Origin: Pedococcus dokdonensis
Lineage (GTDB): Bacteria; Actinomycetota; Actinomycetes; Actinomycetales; Dermatophilaceae
Length of the DNA: 64,000 bases
Direction: 5' to 3'
Assembly (NCBI RefSeq): GCF_900104525.1
Contig: NZ_LT629711.1
Coordinates: 930,001-994,000, forward strand
This document shows positions 44,262-53,313 of this stretch, piece after piece. Within the stretch, counting starts at the first letter, position 1. Each line of letters opens with the position of its first letter. The notes beneath the pieces are model-generated. The model was not told the DNA's origin. It was given only the letters and a program-made list of their open reading frames with translations, and ran no database searches. The position numbers were made by a program, and so were the translations under genes.

Positions 44262-45302
44262 GTGAGTCAGGAGGTCATCGACACGGCGCCGGGAGGCGCC
44301 GTGCAACCCACTGGCGCCCACGAGGACATCACCCCCGGCGGCGTCATCACCCGCCGTGGCGGCTCGACGCCGTTCGAGGTGCACCTCGACGTCTTCTCCG
44401 GCCCGTTCGACCTGCTGCTGGGGCTGATCAGCAAGCACAAGCTCGACATCACCGAGATCGCCCTGGCCAAGGTCACCGACGAGTTCATCTCCCACATCAA
44501 GGCGGCCCAGTCGGCCGACAGCGAGTGGGACCTCGGTCAGGCGTCGGAGTTCCTGCTCATCGCTGCGACCCTGCTCGACCTCAAGTCGGCCCGCCTCCTG
44601 CCGCAGACCGGGCCGCAGGACGAGGAGGACCTCGCGCTGATCGAGGCCCGCGACCTGCTCTTCGCGCGCCTGCTGCAGTACCGCGCCTTCAAGGACATCG
44701 CCTTCACCTTCGGTGAACGGATGGCCACCGCGGGCCGGATGACGCCGCGACAGGCGGGGCTGGAGCCGCAGTTCGCCAAGCTGCTGCCCGAGCTCGTCAT
44801 GGGCATCACCCCCGAGCAGCTGGCGATGATCGCGGCGCGCGCCATGATCCCGAAGGTCGCGCCCAGCGTCGGCCTCGACCACCTGCACGCGCCCCAGGTC
44901 AGCGTGCGCGAGCAGGCCGGCCTGATCGGCGCCCGGCTGCGCTCGGAGCGGGTCTGCTCGTTCCGGGCGCTGGTGGCCGACGCCGACTCGACGCTGGTCA
45001 TCGTGGCGCGCTTCTTGGCACTCCTCGAGCTGTTCCGCGAGGCCGCCATCGCCTTCGAGCAGGCCGAGGCGCTGGGGGAGCTCACGGTGCGCTGGACCGG
45101 CGCCGACGACGGCGAGATCGAGGTCAGCGACGAGTTCGACGAGTTCGACGAGGGCGAGGAGGGCGTGGTCGCGGACGCCGCCACCGGCGCCGCCCCCGGC
45201 GCCGACACCGCAGACGACCCGCCGGATGACACGCCTTATGACACCAGCGCCGACACCACCGACGAAGCCGATGACGACGAGGGACGAGACGACGATGAGT
45301 GA
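44262..45302 (+). CDS. scpA: Segregation and condensation protein A
   Basis: 346 residues if started at GTG 44262; GTG 44241 inside the parA end would give 353. Kleisin subunit that bridges the SMC heads. FEVHLDVFSGPFDLLLGLIS and LDITEIALAKVTDEF form the conserved N-terminal SMC-neck domain; LIAATLLDLKSARLLP follows. The C-terminal winged-helix part ends near residue 280, after which there is a 70-residue acidic tail rich in Asp, Glu and Thr. Overlaps scpB by eight bases. Confidence 0.94.
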   Translation: MSQEVIDTAPGGAVQPTGAHEDITPGGVITRRGGSTPFEVHLDVFSGPFDLLLGLISKHKLDITEIALAKVTDEFISHIKAAQSADSEWDLGQASEFLLIAATLLDLKSARLLPQTGPQDEEDLALIEARDLLFARLLQYRAFKDIAFTFGERMATAGRMTPRQAGLEPQFAKLLPELVMGITPEQLAMIAARAMIPKVAPSVGLDHLHAPQVSVREQAGLIGARLRSERVCSFRALVADADSTLVIVARFLALLELFREAAIAFEQAEALGELTVRWTGADDGEIEVSDEFDEFDEGEEGVVADAATGAAPGADTADDPPDDTPYDTSADTTDEADDDEGRDDDE

Positions 45303-45939
45303 CCTGGAAGCCCCCACCGAGGTGGCCGCGGAGCCCGCTGTCGAGGAGGTGGCCGACGAGCAGTTCGCCTTCGACGTCAACGACTTCCCGGGTGGTGCGC
45401 GCAGCGCCATCGAGGCGGTGCTGATGGTGGTCGACGAGCCGATCACCGAGATCGCGCTCGCCTCCGCCCTGGAGCTCCCCGTCGACGACGTGCGGGCGCA
45501 CCTCACCGCGCTGGAGGAGGAGTATGCCGCGCAGCAGCGTGGCTTCACGCTCCGTTCCGTGGCCGGTGGCTGGCGGGTCTACAGCCGCTCCGACTACGCA
45601 CCGGTGGTCGAGAAGTTCCTGCTCGACGGACAGCAGGCCAAGCTCACCCAGGCCTCGTTGGAGACGCTGGCGGTGATCGCCTACCGCCAGCCGATCTCGC
45701 GGTCGCGGGTCAGCGCGGTGCGCGGGGTCAACGTCGATGGCGTGGTGCGCACCCTCCTCAACCGGGGCCTGATCGAGGAGCTCGGCTCCGACGGCGACGG
45801 CGGGGCGTTCCTCTACGGCACCACCGACTACTTCCTCCAGCGCCTCGGCCTCGGCAGCCTCGAGGAGCTGCCCGCCCTGGCGCCCTACCTCCCCGAGGTC
45901 GACGTGCTCGACGAGATCGCAGAACAGGGACGCGGATGA
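45295..45939 (+). CDS. scpB: Segregation and condensation protein B
   Basis: 214 residues from ATG 45295. Two winged helices typical of ScpB: ARSAIEAVLMVVDEPITE opens the first, and LTQASLETLAVIAYRQPISR with VRGVNVDGVVRTLLNRGLI forms the second, followed by LYGTTDYFLQRLGL. Dimer that binds ScpA. Overlaps scpA upstream and the pseudouridine synthase gene downstream (ATGA), so all three are coupled. Confidence 0.96.
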   Translation: MSDLEAPTEVAAEPAVEEVADEQFAFDVNDFPGGARSAIEAVLMVVDEPITEIALASALELPVDDVRAHLTALEEEYAAQQRGFTLRSVAGGWRVYSRSDYAPVVEKFLLDGQQAKLTQASLETLAVIAYRQPISRSRVSAVRGVNVDGVVRTLLNRGLIEELGSDGDGGAFLYGTTDYFLQRLGLGSLEELPALAPYLPEVDVLDEIAEQGRG

Positions 45940-46994
45940 CACCCCCACGCAGCAGGGACAACTCAGGATCCGGCACCGGCGGAGGTGGCCGCGCTGGCGG
46001 TGGCCGCGCTGGCGGTGGCCGTGCCGGTGGTGGTCGCCCCGGAGGCCAGGCGGGTGGTGGCCGCCCCGGTGGTGGGCGCGCCGGTGGTGGCCGCCCCGGA
46101 GGCCAGGCGGGTGGTGGCCGCGCGGGAGGCGGTCGAGCCGGGGGCGGGCCCAGGCCGTCCGAGGGCGGCCGACCCGAGCGACCCCAGCGGGGCAGCTCGG
46201 GCACGACCAAGAAGAGCCAGCCGACCCGGGTGCCGCGCGAGCGCGACGTGCCCGTGGTCGACGTGCACGACCCGGATGGCGTCCGGCTTCAGAAGCTGCT
46301 GGCCGCTGCCGGCGTGGGCTCGCGCCGGGTCTGCGAGAACCTCATCGCCGCAGGCCGGGTCGAGGTCGACGGCCACGTGGTCACCGAGCTCGGCGTCCGG
46401 ATCCGCCCCGAGCAGATCGTCCACGTCGACGGCGTGAAGGTCCAGCTCGACGAGACGCGGGTCTACTTCGCGTTCAACAAGCCGCTCAACGTCGTGACGA
46501 CGATGAGTGACGAGCTGGGCCGGATCAACATCGGCGACTACGTGAAGGACCGCACCGACCGGCTGTTCCACGTCGGTCGCCTCGACGCCGACACCGAGGG
46601 CCTGCTGATCCTCACCAACGACGGTGAGCTCGCGCACCGGCTCCAGCACCCGCAGTACGGCGTGCTCAAGACCTACCTCGCCCAGATCCGTGGCCCTGTG
46701 CCGCGCGACATGGGCCGCATCCTGCGCGAGGGTGTCGAGCTCGAGGACGGACCGGCCTCGGTCGACTCGTTCCGCGTGGTCGACTCCCAGCCCGGCAAGG
46801 CGCTGGTCGAGGTGGTCCTCCACGAGGGGCGCAAGCACATCGTCCGTCGCCTGCTCGACGCGGTGGGCCACCCGGTGCTCAGCCTGGTGCGGGTGCAGGT
46901 CGGCCCGATCCACCTCGGCGACACCAAGCCCGGCAAGATGCGCAAGCTCACCAAGGAAGAGGTCGGCCGGCTCTACACCGCCGCTGGAATGTGA
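45936..46994 (+). CDS. 23S rRNA pseudouridine synthase, RluB/RsuA type, with Gly/Arg-rich N-terminus
   Basis: 352 residues from ATG 45936. Residues 1-105 are low complexity, mostly repeats of GGGRAGG, GGGRPGG and GGQAGG, encoded by repeated GGTGGCCGC-like DNA at 45975-46150. The S4 domain starts about residue 112 (VRLQKLLAAAGVGSRRVCEN), and the catalytic domain has the aspartate motif GRLDADTEGLLILTNDG. Converts a uridine in the large-subunit rRNA. The Gly/Arg extension resembles an RNA-binding RGG region. Same gene order (scpB, rlu, cmk, der) as other actinobacteria, with tyrA inserted. Confidence 0.92.
   Translation: MTPPRSRDNSGSGTGGGGRAGGGRAGGGRAGGGRPGGQAGGGRPGGGRAGGGRPGGQAGGGRAGGGRAGGGPRPSEGGRPERPQRGSSGTTKKSQPTRVPRERDVPVVDVHDPDGVRLQKLLAAAGVGSRRVCENLIAAGRVEVDGHVVTELGVRIRPEQIVHVDGVKVQLDETRVYFAFNKPLNVVTTMSDELGRINIGDYVKDRTDRLFHVGRLDADTEGLLILTNDGELAHRLQHPQYGVLKTYLAQIRGPVPRDMGRILREGVELEDGPASVDSFRVVDSQPGKALVEVVLHEGRKHIVRRLLDAVGHPVLSLVRVQVGPIHLGDTKPGKMRKLTKEEVGRLYTAAGM
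45975..46150 (+). repeat. Glycine/arginine-coding tandem repeats in the pseudouridine synthase gene
   Basis: Units of GGTGGCCGCGCTGGC, GGTGGTCGCCCCGGAGGCCA and close variants repeat many times in frame, giving GGGRAGGGRPGGQAGG-type sequence. Confidence 0.85.
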
Positions 46995-47018
46995 GCGCAC
47001 GTCGGCCGGGCTGCTCGG

Positions 47019-47024
47019 TAGCCT
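47019..47024 (+). promoter_or_regulatory. -10 hexamer TAGCCT of a leaderless promoter for tyrA
   Basis: TAGCCT ends seven bases before the tyrA GTG at 47032, in a gap of 37 bases after the pseudouridine synthase gene. Confidence 0.5.
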
Positions 47025-47031
47025 TCGCGTC

Positions 47032-48114
47032 GTGAGCAGCACCGTCCGCATCGTCGGGACCGGCCTGATCGGCACCAGCCTGGGCATCGCCCTGTCCCGG
47101 GCCGGGTATGCCGTGGTGCTCGCCGACCCGTCGCCGACGGCGCAGTCGCTGGCGCGCGACCTGGGCGCCGGGACCGTCGCATCGGCTGACGACCCGGCAC
47201 CGGACGTCGTCGTGGTGGCCGCACCGCCCGACGTGGCGGGCGCGGTGGTGGCCGACGAGCTCGCCGCGTGGCCACTGGCCATCGTCACCGACGTGGCCTC
47301 GGTGAAGGTCGCGGTCCTCGAGGACGTGCGGCGCCGGGGCGCCGACCTCAGCCGGTATGCCGGGTCGCACCCGATGGCGGGCCGGGAGCGGTCCGGGGCG
47401 GTGGCGGCTCGTGGTGACCTCTTCGACGGGCGGGCTTGGGTGGTCGTGCCGCACGAGCAGTCGTCGCCCGAGGCGGTCGCCGCGGTCACCGCGTTGGCGA
47501 CGGCCGCTGGTGGCACCGTCTCGACGATGGACCCGGCCGAGCACGACGCCGCGGTCGCGGTCGTGTCACACGTGCCCCAGCTGGCGTCGTCCCTCGTCGC
47601 CGGACGCCTGCGCGAGCTGACCGACCCCGCGGTCGCGCTGTCCGGGCAGGGAATCCGCGACGTCACCCGGGTCGCGGCGAGCGACCCGCAGCTGTGGACC
47701 CAGATCCTCGCCGGCAACGCCGCGGCGGTCCGCGACGTACTCGGCCACGTGCACGCCGAGCTGGCCGAGGTGATCCGGGCGCTCGACGTCCTCGCTGACG
47801 GCGACGGCGTGGGGGCCCGCGAGGTGCTGGCACGGATCGTGGCCCAGGGCAACGCCGGGCACGCGCGGATCCCCGGCAAGCACGGCGCTGCGCCGACCGC
47901 ATACAGCGTCGTCGTGGTGCTGGTCCCGGACCGGCCGGGTGAGCTGGCCCGGCTCCTGCACGACGTCGGCGAGGCCGGCGTCAACCTCGAGGACCTCCAC
48001 CTCGAGCACGGTCTGGGGCAGCCGTTCGGGCTCGCCGAGGTGTCCGTGCTCCCGGCCGTCGCGGAACGGCTCGGCGAGGAGCTGACCGCCCGCGGCTGGC
48101 GACTGCACGGCTGA
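47032..48114 (+). CDS. tyrA: Prephenate dehydrogenase
   Basis: 360 residues from GTG 47032. Oxidative decarboxylation of prephenate to hydroxyphenylpyruvate in tyrosine synthesis. Rossmann motif VGTGLIGTSLG near the N-terminus, SHPMAGRERSGAVAAR and HDAAVAVVSHVPQL carry the substrate-binding histidines. The last 70 residues form an ACT-like domain (VVVLVPDRPGELARLLHDV), likely for tyrosine feedback. It is placed between the rlu and cmk genes, unlike in M. tuberculosis. Confidence 0.92.
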   Translation: MSSTVRIVGTGLIGTSLGIALSRAGYAVVLADPSPTAQSLARDLGAGTVASADDPAPDVVVVAAPPDVAGAVVADELAAWPLAIVTDVASVKVAVLEDVRRRGADLSRYAGSHPMAGRERSGAVAARGDLFDGRAWVVVPHEQSSPEAVAAVTALATAAGGTVSTMDPAEHDAAVAVVSHVPQLASSLVAGRLRELTDPAVALSGQGIRDVTRVAASDPQLWTQILAGNAAAVRDVLGHVHAELAEVIRALDVLADGDGVGAREVLARIVAQGNAGHARIPGKHGAAPTAYSVVVVLVPDRPGELARLLHDVGEAGVNLEDLHLEHGLGQPFGLAEVSVLPAVAERLGEELTARGWRLHG

Positions 48115-48142
48115 CGAGCGGACGCCGTTACGCTTGCCTCCC

Positions 48143-48847
48143 ATGGACAGCAAGCACCTGGTCGTGGCCGTCGACGGACCCTCCGGCTCCGGCAAGTCCA
48201 GCGTCTCGCGCGCGGCAGCCTCGGCGCTCGGCATCGGCTACCTCGACACGGGGGCGATGTACCGGGCCGTCACCTGGTGGTGCCTCGAGGAGGGCGTCGA
48301 CCTCGACGACCGCGACGCCGTGGCGCAGGCCACCCGCGACATCCCGCTCCAGATGGGCACCGACCCCACCACGCCGAGCGTGCGGGTCAGCGGGCGCGAG
48401 ATCGAGGACGACATCCGCACCACCCGGGTCAGTGAGGTCGTGTCGAAGGTCGCGACCAACACCCTCGTCCGCCCACTGCTCCAGCAGCTGCAGCGTGACC
48501 TGATCGACCGGATCGCGACCGAGACCGGGGGAGTGGTGGCCGAGGGCCGCGACATCACCACGGTCGTGGCACCCGACGCCGACGTGCGGGTGCTGCTGAC
48601 CGCCAGCGTGGAGGCCCGGCTGCGGCGTCGGTCCAAGGAGCTGCACGGGCACGATGCCGACCATGCCGTCGAGGCGACCCGTGACCAGATCGTCCGGCGC
48701 GATGCCGACGACTCGACGGTGTCGGAGTTCACCCAGGCGGCCGAGGGTGTGCACCTGGTCGACACCTCCGACCTCGACTTCGAGCAGAGCATCGAGGCGT
48801 TGCTCGACGTGGTGCGGCGTGAGGCGCCGGCCAAGGCCTTGGTGTGA
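48143..48847 (+). CDS. cmk: Cytidylate kinase
   Basis: 234 residues from ATG 48143; TACGCT (48129-48134) ends eight bases before it, so the in-frame TTG at 48134 is not used. Phosphorylates CMP and dCMP. P-loop GPSGSGKSS (12-20), YLDTGAMYRA for nucleotide binding, EGRDITTVV and a lid with RRRSKELHG. Its TGA overlaps the GTG of the acyltransferase gene. Confidence 0.96.
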   Translation: MDSKHLVVAVDGPSGSGKSSVSRAAASALGIGYLDTGAMYRAVTWWCLEEGVDLDDRDAVAQATRDIPLQMGTDPTTPSVRVSGREIEDDIRTTRVSEVVSKVATNTLVRPLLQQLQRDLIDRIATETGGVVAEGRDITTVVAPDADVRVLLTASVEARLRRRSKELHGHDADHAVEATRDQIVRRDADDSTVSEFTQAAEGVHLVDTSDLDFEQSIEALLDVVRREAPAKALV

Positions 48848-49566
48848 CCGACGCCGTCACGGTCGGCGCCGCGCAGACGCCCGCGTGGCGGGCCAGGATC
48901 AACATGATCGTGGGCTGGCCGCTGTTCCACGCCCTCTACCGCGTGCACGTCGTCGGTCGACACCGGGTGCCCCGAACCGGCCCGGTGGTCTTCGTGGCGA
49001 ACCACGTCGGCTTCCTCGACGGACCGATGCTCCCGGGACTGGCGCCGCGGCCGACCTCGGTCCTCGTCAAGCGCGAGATGTTCAAGGGGTTGCTGGGCTG
49101 GTTCCTCACCTGGATCGGCCACATCCCTGTCACGCGCAACTCCGGTGACCGTCAGGCACTCACCGCAGCTGTCGCGGTCCTGCACGCAGGGGGAGCCGTG
49201 GGCATCTTCCCTGAGGGCACTCGAGGGCGAGGCGACGTGGCCGCCGTGCAGCAGGGCGCCGCCTGGCTCGCCCAGCAAGGTGGTGCGCAGGTGGTGCCGG
49301 TGGCCTTCCTCGGGACCCGTGCGACGGGAGCCGCCAAGGGGTCGTTGCCGCGTCTTCGGACGCGCATGGTGGTGGAGTTCGGCAACCCCGTCGACCTCGC
49401 GACCGACCCGGCCGTGACCGCCGCGACCCATGGCCGGCAGCGGCTCGCTGCAGCGACCGACGTCGTGCGCCTGACGCTGTCGAACCACGTGCGGGAATCC
49501 CAGGAGCGGCACCGGGTGTTCCTCCCCGAGGACGACGGCTGGCAGGGGCGTGACCCGCAGGCCTGA
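48844..49566 (+). CDS. 1-acyl-sn-glycerol-3-phosphate acyltransferase (PlsC) family protein
   Basis: 240 residues from GTG 48844. Motifs of the family in order: NHVGFLDG (a variant of NHX4D), the Arg-containing KREMFKGLLGWFL, FPEGTRGRG and VVPVAFLGTRA. Makes phosphatidate or a related lipid at the inner membrane. In actinobacteria it commonly lies between cmk and der, sometimes fused to cmk. Coupled to cmk by a GTGA overlap and followed by a terminator. Confidence 0.9.
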   Translation: MTDAVTVGAAQTPAWRARINMIVGWPLFHALYRVHVVGRHRVPRTGPVVFVANHVGFLDGPMLPGLAPRPTSVLVKREMFKGLLGWFLTWIGHIPVTRNSGDRQALTAAVAVLHAGGAVGIFPEGTRGRGDVAAVQQGAAWLAQQGGAQVVPVAFLGTRATGAAKGSLPRLRTRMVVEFGNPVDLATDPAVTAATHGRQRLAAATDVVRLTLSNHVRESQERHRVFLPEDDGWQGRDPQA

Positions 49567-49568
49567 GC

Positions 49569-49595
49569 CGCCCAGGCGCGCGCGTGTCCTGGGCG
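49569..49595 (+). terminator. Terminator after the plsC-type gene
   Basis: CGCCCAGG (49569-49576) pairs with CCTGGGCG (49588-49595) across an 11-base loop, followed by CCTGTCTTTT. Confidence 0.7.
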
Positions 49596-49692
49596 TCCCT
49601 GTCTTTTCCACCCGCAGATGTGCGCGACAATGGTGGGCGGCCCCGCGGCATACCCGTCCGCGCCCACCCCACGAACGACGCAAGGAAACCCC

Positions 49693-51150
49693 GTGAGCGA
49701 GAACCTGACCGACGACTCGACTGTCGAGCGCGCACTGCGCGTTGGGCTGGAGGAGTTCGACCTCAGTGAGGAGGACCGCTCCCTCATCGACGGCGAGTAC
49801 GACGACGACGGCTACCTCGTCTCCGACGGACCGCTGCCCGTCGTCGCGGTGGTGGGTCGGCCCAACGTCGGGAAGTCGACCCTCGTCAACCGCATCCTCG
49901 GCCGCCGCGAGGCGGTCGTCGAGGACGTGCCCGGCGTCACCCGTGACCGGGTCGCCTACGACGCGGAGTGGACCGGTCGGCGCTTCACCCTCGTCGACAC
50001 CGGCGGCTGGGAGATCGACGCGACCGGCATCCACCTGCGGGTCGCCGAGCAGGCCGAGGTGGCCGTCGACCTCGCCGACGTCGTGATGTTCGTCGTCGAC
50101 GCGACGGTCGGCGCGACCGACGACGACGAGGCGGTCGTCAAGCTGCTGCGGCGCTCGGGCAAGCCGGTCGTCCTCGTCGCCAACAAGGTCGACGACCAGC
50201 GCAGTGAGGCCGATGCCGCCGCGCTCTGGAACCTCGGCCTGGGCCAGCCGTGGCCGGTCTCCGCGCTGCACGGCCGGGGCAGTGGAGACGTCCTCGACGC
50301 CGTCCTCGACGTGCTGCCGTCGGTGTCCGCGAACGGCGACGCCTACCAGCGCGGTGGCCCGCGCCGGGTCGCGCTCATCGGCCGCCCCAACGTGGGCAAG
50401 TCGTCCCTCCTCAACAAGCTCGCCGGCGAGGACCGCGTCGTCGTCGACAACGTCGCGGGCACCACCCGCGACCCGGTCGACGAGTTCATCGAGCTCGGCG
50501 GGAAGACCTGGCGGTTCGTGGACACGGCCGGCATCCGCCGTCGCGTCCACCAGACGCGCGGCGCCGACTTCTATGCGTCCTTGCGCACCCAGACCGCGCT
50601 GGAGAAGGCCGAGGTCGCCGTCGTCCTCATCGACGCCGAGCAGTCCATCGCCGAGCAGGACATCCGGGTCGTCCAGCAGGTCATCGACGCTGGCCGCGCC
50701 CTGGTCGTCGCCTACAACAAGTGGGACCTGCTCGACGAGGAGCGTCGCTACTACCTGGAGAAGGAGATCGAGCGCGAGCTCGTCCAGATCCCGTGGGCGC
50801 CCCGCGTGAACATCTCCGCCACGACCGGCCGCGCCGTCGAGAAGCTCGTGCCCGCGATCGAGCGGTCCCTGGAGTCCTGGGACTTCCGGGTGCCGACCGG
50901 TCGGCTCAACGCGTTCTTCGGCGAGATCGTCGCCGCGCACCCCCACCCGGTGCGCGGTGGCAAGCAGCCGCGGATCCTCTTCGCCACCCAGGCGTCGACT
51001 CGTCCGCCGCGGTTCGTGATCTTCGCCTCCGGCTTCATCGAGGCCGGTTACCGCCGGTTCCTCGAGCGTCGGCTGCGTGAGGAGTTCGGCTTCGAGGGCA
51101 CCCCGATCGAGGTGTCCGTCCGGGTCCGCGAGAAGCGCAAGCGCAAGTAG
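49693..51150 (+). CDS. der: Ribosome biogenesis GTPase Der (EngA)
   Basis: 485 residues from GTG 49693 with AAGGAAA upstream. Two GTPase domains in tandem: first P-loop GRPNVGKST (55-63), switch region PGVTRDRV and NKVD; second GRPNVGKSS near 231-239, [10 protein letters not shown] and YNKWDL; then a KH-like C-terminal domain ending in a basic tail. A 48-residue acidic N-terminal extension is common in actinobacterial Der. Its 126-base leader holds one CGGCATAC (49646-49653). Followed by an inverted pair of the same motif. Confidence 0.96.
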   Translation: MSENLTDDSTVERALRVGLEEFDLSEEDRSLIDGEYDDDGYLVSDGPLPVVAVVGRPNVGKSTLVNRILGRREAVVEDVPGVTRDRVAYDAEWTGRRFTLVDTGGWEIDATGIHLRVAEQAEVAVDLADVVMFVVDATVGATDDDEAVVKLLRRSGKPVVLVANKVDDQRSEADAAALWNLGLGQPWPVSALHGRGSGDVLDAVLDVLPSVSANGDAYQRGGPRRVALIGRPNVGKSSLLNKLAGEDRVVVDNVAGTTRDPVDEFIELGGKTWRFVDTAGIRRRVHQTRGADFYASLRTQTALEKAEVAVVLIDAEQSIAEQDIRVVQQVIDAGRALVVAYNKWDLLDEERRYYLEKEIERELVQIPWAPRVNISATTGRAVEKLVPAIERSLESWDFRVPTGRLNAFFGEIVAAHPHPVRGGKQPRILFATQASTRPPRFVIFASGFIEAGYRRFLERRLREEFGFEGTPIEVSVRVREKRKRK

Positions 51151-51165
51151 CTCAGGCGGCCCGGC

Positions 51166-51204
51166 CGCACGGCATACCGATTTCAAGCGGGGGTATGCCG
51201 TGCG
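51166..51204 (+). terminator. Inverted repeat built from two CGGCATAC motifs, after der
   Basis: CGCACGGCATACC (51166-51178) and GGTATGCCGTGCG (51192-51204) are 13-base perfect complements with a 13-base loop. The hairpin lies 15 bases after the der stop and is followed by a weakly T-rich stretch (GGGTTTCGTTCG), so it may end der transcription. Each arm is one copy of the window-wide octamer. Confidence 0.7.
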
Positions 51205-51237
51205 CTAGGGTTTCGTTCGCTCCTCACGGGGCAGCCA

Positions 51238-51314
<77 letters not shown>

Positions 51315-51317
51315 GCC

Positions 51318-51354
51318 GGGGCCTGACCTGTCAGCACAGGTCAGGCCCCGTTTT
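51318..51354 (+). terminator. Strong intrinsic terminator after tRNA-Pro
   Basis: GGGGCCTGACCTGT (51318-51331) pairs perfectly with ACAGGTCAGGCCCC (51336-51349) over a 4-base loop, then GTTTTC. Its far side ends 8 bases before the stop of the opposing methyltransferase gene. Confidence 0.92.
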
Positions 51355-51361
51355 CATGCCG

Positions 51362-52123
51362 TCAGGGAGCGGCGCCGGTCGCGAGCCAGGCCGAGGCGGT
51401 CAGGGTGAACGGGCCGTCGGGCAGGCGCCGGGCGCACTCGGCCTTCAGCGCCGCCTGCCCTGCCTCGTCGAGGTCGGCGACGTAGGCGCCCGCCGGACCG
51501 ACGCCGTAGGTGAACGGCTCCCACCAGTCGTCGACCCCGGTGAACGGCACCTCGACCGAGAGGACGCCTGGCGTGACGTCGACCAGCCCGGCTTCCTCGA
51601 ACAGCTGCACCAGGTGGCCCTCGTGCGCGCCGGCCAGGCCGCGCTCACCCCCGGCCAGCGGGTCGAGCTCGTGGACGGCGTCCCAGAACAACGAGAGCGG
51701 TCCGCCACCTCCCGCGTGGTCCCAGACGCAGGCAGCGACCGTCCCACCTGGACGCGTGACGCGGCTCATCTCGCGCAGCCCCGCGACCGCGTCGCGCATG
51801 AAGTGCACGACCAGCTGGGCCAGCGCGGCGTCGAACGAGTCGTCCGCCCAGGGCAGGGACTCGGCAGCACCGGCCCGCGCATCGACGTCAGGCAGCCGCT
51901 CGTGGAGTGCCGCGACGAACGACTGCGAGGGGTCGATCGCCGCGACGTGGTCGGCGCCGACCACGGCGACGAGCACGGCGGTGAGTGCACCGGGCCCCGC
52001 GCCGACGTCGAGGACGCGCTGGCCAGCCGAGACCCCGGCGGCATCGGCGAACGCTGGCGCCAGCGGCTCGGAGAACCGCCCCATGAAGCTGCCGTATGCC
52101 GCGGCCGTCACCTCGAAGCCCAC
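51362..52123 (-). CDS. Class I SAM-dependent methyltransferase
   Basis: 253 residues from GTG 52123; TACGGT on the minus strand (52135-52130) ends six bases before it. UbiE/Methyltransf_11-type: VLDVGAGPGALTAVLV is motif I, DPSQSFVAALHERL carries the acidic residue after strand 2, and SRVTRPGGTVAACVWD is the post-II motif. Substrate unknown. An upstream extension of the frame overlaps the DUF2461 gene and is rejected. Confidence 0.85.
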   Translation of the reverse strand: MGFEVTAAAYGSFMGRFSEPLAPAFADAAGVSAGQRVLDVGAGPGALTAVLVAVVGADHVAAIDPSQSFVAALHERLPDVDARAGAAESLPWADDSFDAALAQLVVHFMRDAVAGLREMSRVTRPGGTVAACVWDHAGGGGPLSLFWDAVHELDPLAGGERGLAGAHEGHLVQLFEEAGLVDVTPGVLSVEVPFTGVDDWWEPFTYGVGPAGAYVADLDEAGQAALKAECARRLPDGPFTLTASAWLATGAAP

Positions 52124-52155
52124 GACCCGACCGTACTCCCGCGCCGCCGGTGTCG

Positions 52156-52803
52156 TCAGTCGGTGACGACGTGCTCGGTCGCCCAGTCGACGAGCGGACG
52201 GACCGCCCGCCACGCGTCCCGGACGTGGCCGAGCGTTTCGGCCCTGCCCAGCCACGCGGGTGTGCCGAGGCGGTGGATCGCCATCATCTCCTTGCGCCGC
52301 AACAGGTCCAGCCGTGGGTGGTCGGCGTCGAACCCCTTGGGGCGGGTCTTCAGCGTGTCGCCCTCGAGCGAGAAGCCGTCGGCCTCCAGGTCGCGGGCCA
52401 CCTGCTCCAACCGGGCACCCGACGCCGGTGCGTCGATCGCGGCCCGGAACCGCGCCGTCTCGGCGGGGGAGTGCGACCGGAAGCCGCCGCCCGCCGCAAG
52501 GCCTGCCCCGCTCACCTGGACGTAGTAGCCCACCCCTGTCCGCACACCCACGAACGCGCCCTGGTGGGTCTTGTACGGCGACTTGTCGTGGCTGAACCGG
52601 ATGTCGCGGTTCGGGCGGAACAGCTTCGCCGGTCCGAACTCGTCCTCCAGCGCCTCGGCCAGCGCCACCATCGGCCCGCGGACGTCGCGCTCGCACTGCC
52701 CCTTGTGCGCGGCCCAGAACTCCTTGGTGTTGTCCTCCTCCAGGTCCTGGTAGAACGTCACGCCCCAGGGTGGGAAGCCAGCAAACGCACCACTGTCAGC
52801 CAT
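52156..52803 (-). CDS. DUF2461 family protein
   Basis: 215 residues from ATG 52803. Family phrases are FYQDLEEDNTKEFWAAHK near the start, FRPNRDIRFSHDKSPYKTHQ in the middle and FDADHPRLDLLRRKEMMA near the end. Conserved across bacteria, function unknown. Divergent from the DUF1905 gene with 33 bases between them, which include a CGGCATAC octamer. Confidence 0.85.
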   Translation of the reverse strand: MADSGAFAGFPPWGVTFYQDLEEDNTKEFWAAHKGQCERDVRGPMVALAEALEDEFGPAKLFRPNRDIRFSHDKSPYKTHQGAFVGVRTGVGYYVQVSGAGLAAGGGFRSHSPAETARFRAAIDAPASGARLEQVARDLEADGFSLEGDTLKTRPKGFDADHPRLDLLRRKEMMAIHRLGTPAWLGRAETLGHVRDAWRAVRPLVDWATEHVVTD

Positions 52804-52836
52804 GCGCCCAGCCAACCACGCGGCATACTCGGGCGC

Positions 52837-53286
52837 ATGGAGTTCACCACCGAGGTGTTGCAGACGGGGAAGACCACCACCGGGCTCGTCGTGCCGGACG
52901 AGGTCGTCGCAGGTCTGGGCGGAGGCAAGCGGCCCAAGGTGACCGTCACCATCAACGGCAAGACCTACCGCAGCAGCATCGCCTCGATGGGCGGTCGCTC
53001 GATGGTCGGCGTGAGTGCCGAGAACCGCGCGCTGACCGGGGTCTCGGGTGGCGATGTGGTGACGGTCGAGGTCCAGCTCGACACCGCGCCTCGGGAGGTC
53101 GAGGTGCCCGAGGACTTCGCCGCCGCGCTCGAGGTGGTGCCGGAGGCGAAGGCGGTGTTCGCGCGCCAGTCCTACAGCCACCAGCGCGCCCACGTCGACG
53201 CCATCAACGGCGCCAAGGCACCCGAGACCCGTCGGCGGCGGGTCGACAAGGCCATCGAGATGCTCAAGGCCCAGTCCCAGGGCTAG
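52837..53286 (+). CDS. DUF1905 / YdeI (bacteriocin-protection) domain protein
   Basis: 149 residues from ATG 52837. The N-terminal 90 residues form the DUF1905 beta barrel (FTTEVLQTGKTTTGLVVPDE, VTVTINGKTYRSSI); the C-terminal 55 residues are the YdeI/OmpD-associated helical part (SYSHQRAHVDAINGAKAPET, RRRVDKAIEMLK). Function not established. Convergent with the aminotransferase gene at a gap of 27 bases. Confidence 0.85.
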   Translation: MEFTTEVLQTGKTTTGLVVPDEVVAGLGGGKRPKVTVTINGKTYRSSIASMGGRSMVGVSAENRALTGVSGGDVVTVEVQLDTAPREVEVPEDFAAALEVVPEAKAVFARQSYSHQRAHVDAINGAKAPETRRRRVDKAIEMLKAQSQG

Positions 53287-53313
53287 GGCGGGACACGGCG
53301 GGCCCGCAATGTC

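Noticed and set aside
48134..48142. TTG start for cmk
   Set aside because: The TTG begins inside the last base of the -10 hexamer TACGCT; the ATG eight bases later fits a leaderless start.
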